From Siphlonurus alternatus (lineage: Eukaryota > Arthropoda > Insecta > Ephemeroptera > Siphlonuridae), in contig OX463781.1 in assembly GCA_949825025.1 (NCBI GenBank), forward strand, positions 37,969,950 through 38,033,949: a stretch of 64,000 bases of DNA. The letters run 5' to 3'. A program made the position numbers and the translations under genes. This document shows, piece by piece, positions 63,201 to 64,000 of this stretch. A model generated the notes under the pieces. It was not told the DNA's origin and made no database searches. It was given only the letters and a program-made list of their open reading frames with translations. Each line of letters begins with the position of its first letter. The stretch's first letter is position 1.

Positions 63201-64000
63201 TTAAGGGAGAGAGTTGAAAGTAGTATTGTCAAAGTCTGCTTTACGAGGAGATGCCCTAGCCCTACTAAAAATTGAAATTCGGAGCACTTTTATTTGTAGC
63301 TATATTTCAGAATATTACGTATTCCTTGGATTCTGCTGCATTAAATTAGGTGAAAATGGGTTGAAAGGCATTGTTTCAATAAGGAGCTACTTCTTGATGC
63401 GCAAAAAGTCACATTCGCTACCTTAAAAAAAGTGGAAAAGTGACCCTCCGTGAACATGTGGGGGGGTATTGGTATTTTCAAAGTTTCGTTCCTTATAAGT
63501 TTCATGCGGTTGCAAGGAGAGTTATGTTATATTTTTTTATTAATTCGTCATGGCAAAACAAATCGATTACACTTCTAACACTTTGATTTCGATTCATAAC
63601 TTCGACTTTTTAAAATTCCAAAAAAGGGGTTTTTCTATCATAACCAAAATTGCCATCCCATTATCTCAGTTTAAGTTTAAGGGAGAGAGTTGAAAGTAGT
63701 ATTGTCAAAGTCTGCTTGACGAGGAGATGCCTTAGCCCTACTAAAAATTGAAATTCGGAGCACTTTTATTTGTAGCTATATTTCAGAATATTACGTATTC
63801 CTTGGATTCTGCTGCATTAAATTAGGTGAAAATGGGTTAAAAGGCCTTGTTTCAATAAGGAGCAACTTCTTGATGCGCATAAAGTCACATTCGCTACCTT
63901 AAAAAAAGTGGAAAAGTGACCCTCCGTGAACATGTGGGGGGGTATTGGTATTTTCAAAGTTTCGTTCCTTATAAGTTTCATGCGGTTGCAAGGAGAGTTA
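51286..64000. repeat. 476-bp tandem satellite, block B (about 27 monomers, continues off the window)
   Basis: Continuation of block A in the same orientation and register after the 2-kb insertion. Its monomers belong to the same subtypes as those at about 35,460-49,290, with GAGCTACTTC, CTATCATAACC, CGATTACACTTC, GAGGACATGCC and TATTTCGTGG. Eleven monomers between 39,401 and the right edge carry an extra AT dinucleotide (ATTATACGTA), five of them in this block. The array is cut by the window end, so its full length is unknown. Confidence 0.95.
57000..63670. repeat. Seven-monomer higher-order repeat, two units of 3,334 bp
   Basis: Rare markers recur exactly one unit apart: GGGTTAAAAGG with GCATAAAG (about 57,167 and 60,502, and again at about 63,836), TCTAACTCTTTG (about 57,860 and 61,194), TAGCCCTGCTA (about 58,018 and 61,352), TAGCCCAACTA (about 58,493 and 61,827), TTTCAACAAGG and CATTCACTACC. 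A third unit begins at the right edge of the window. Isolated differences, such as ATTCTTCATGG near 60,685, show that the second unit is not an assembly copy of the first. Confidence 0.8.

Noticed and set aside
39779..63426. Recurrent plus-strand frames of 70 codons in some monomers
   Set aside because: They exist only where GCTTGACGAGG has become GCTTTACGAGG, which removes a stop. They begin at a TTG rather than ATG and follow the satellite subtype, not a gene.
11661..64000. CRISPR-like or tandem gene array
   Set aside because: The repeats are contiguous 476-bp monomers with no unique spacers and no coding or RNA gene within them.
11661..64000. Telomeric, ribosomal or histone repeat
   Set aside because: No TTAGG-type short repeat, no rRNA core sequence and no histone frame is present in the monomer. 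A CENP-B-box-like match was looked for and not found.

Overview
This window looks like nuclear DNA from an animal, most likely an arthropod. It is AT-rich and packed with short non-autonomous transposons, with one tRNA-headed SINE, two 5S-rRNA-headed SINEs, long GA microsatellites and a very large satellite array. No operon, ribosome-binding-site pattern or long open frame was found, so a bacterial or phage origin is unlikely. The species cannot be named from what is visible.

Positions 1-11,660 are AT-rich flanking DNA dominated by miniature elements. One dispersed family of about 300 bp (family A, ends beginning GTTGAAA) occurs seven times between 1,660 and 8,590. It has repeatedly been a landing site for others: a 52-bp foldback with a TTAA/TTTA footprint, a 134-bp element with a 3-bp duplication, two copies of a GCG-rich palindromic element (family C), and a 408-bp element flanked by TTAA. 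Two copies of a roughly 310-bp palindromic element (family B), one TA-flanked 154-bp element, a tRNA-derived SINE and a 5S-derived SINE complete the set. The only hint of a protein gene is a CpG-rich island at about 10,430-10,660. There a minus-strand ATG opens a seven-codon peptide that runs straight into a good splice donor.

Positions 11,661-49,293 and 51,286-64,000 are a head-to-tail satellite with a 476-bp monomer: about 79 copies, then about 27 more, running off the right edge. Monomers fall into a few subtypes that recur as multi-monomer blocks: a 4-mer of 1,904 bp, a 6-mer of 2,858 bp, a 7-mer of 3,334 bp and an 18-monomer segment of about 8,565 bp. This is the signature of repeated unequal exchange with changing register. 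The left edge holds the most diverged monomers.

One foreign piece interrupts the array: a ~1,992-bp AT-rich element (49,294-51,285) with short terminal inverted repeats and a TTAA duplication, inserted exactly in phase. It carries a 5S-SINE, a (TA)n tract and a GC-rich hairpin island, and encodes no recognisable transposase.

Apart from the candidate first exon, I see no protein-coding gene in the 64 kb. The many short open frames in the array are by-products of a repeated sequence.
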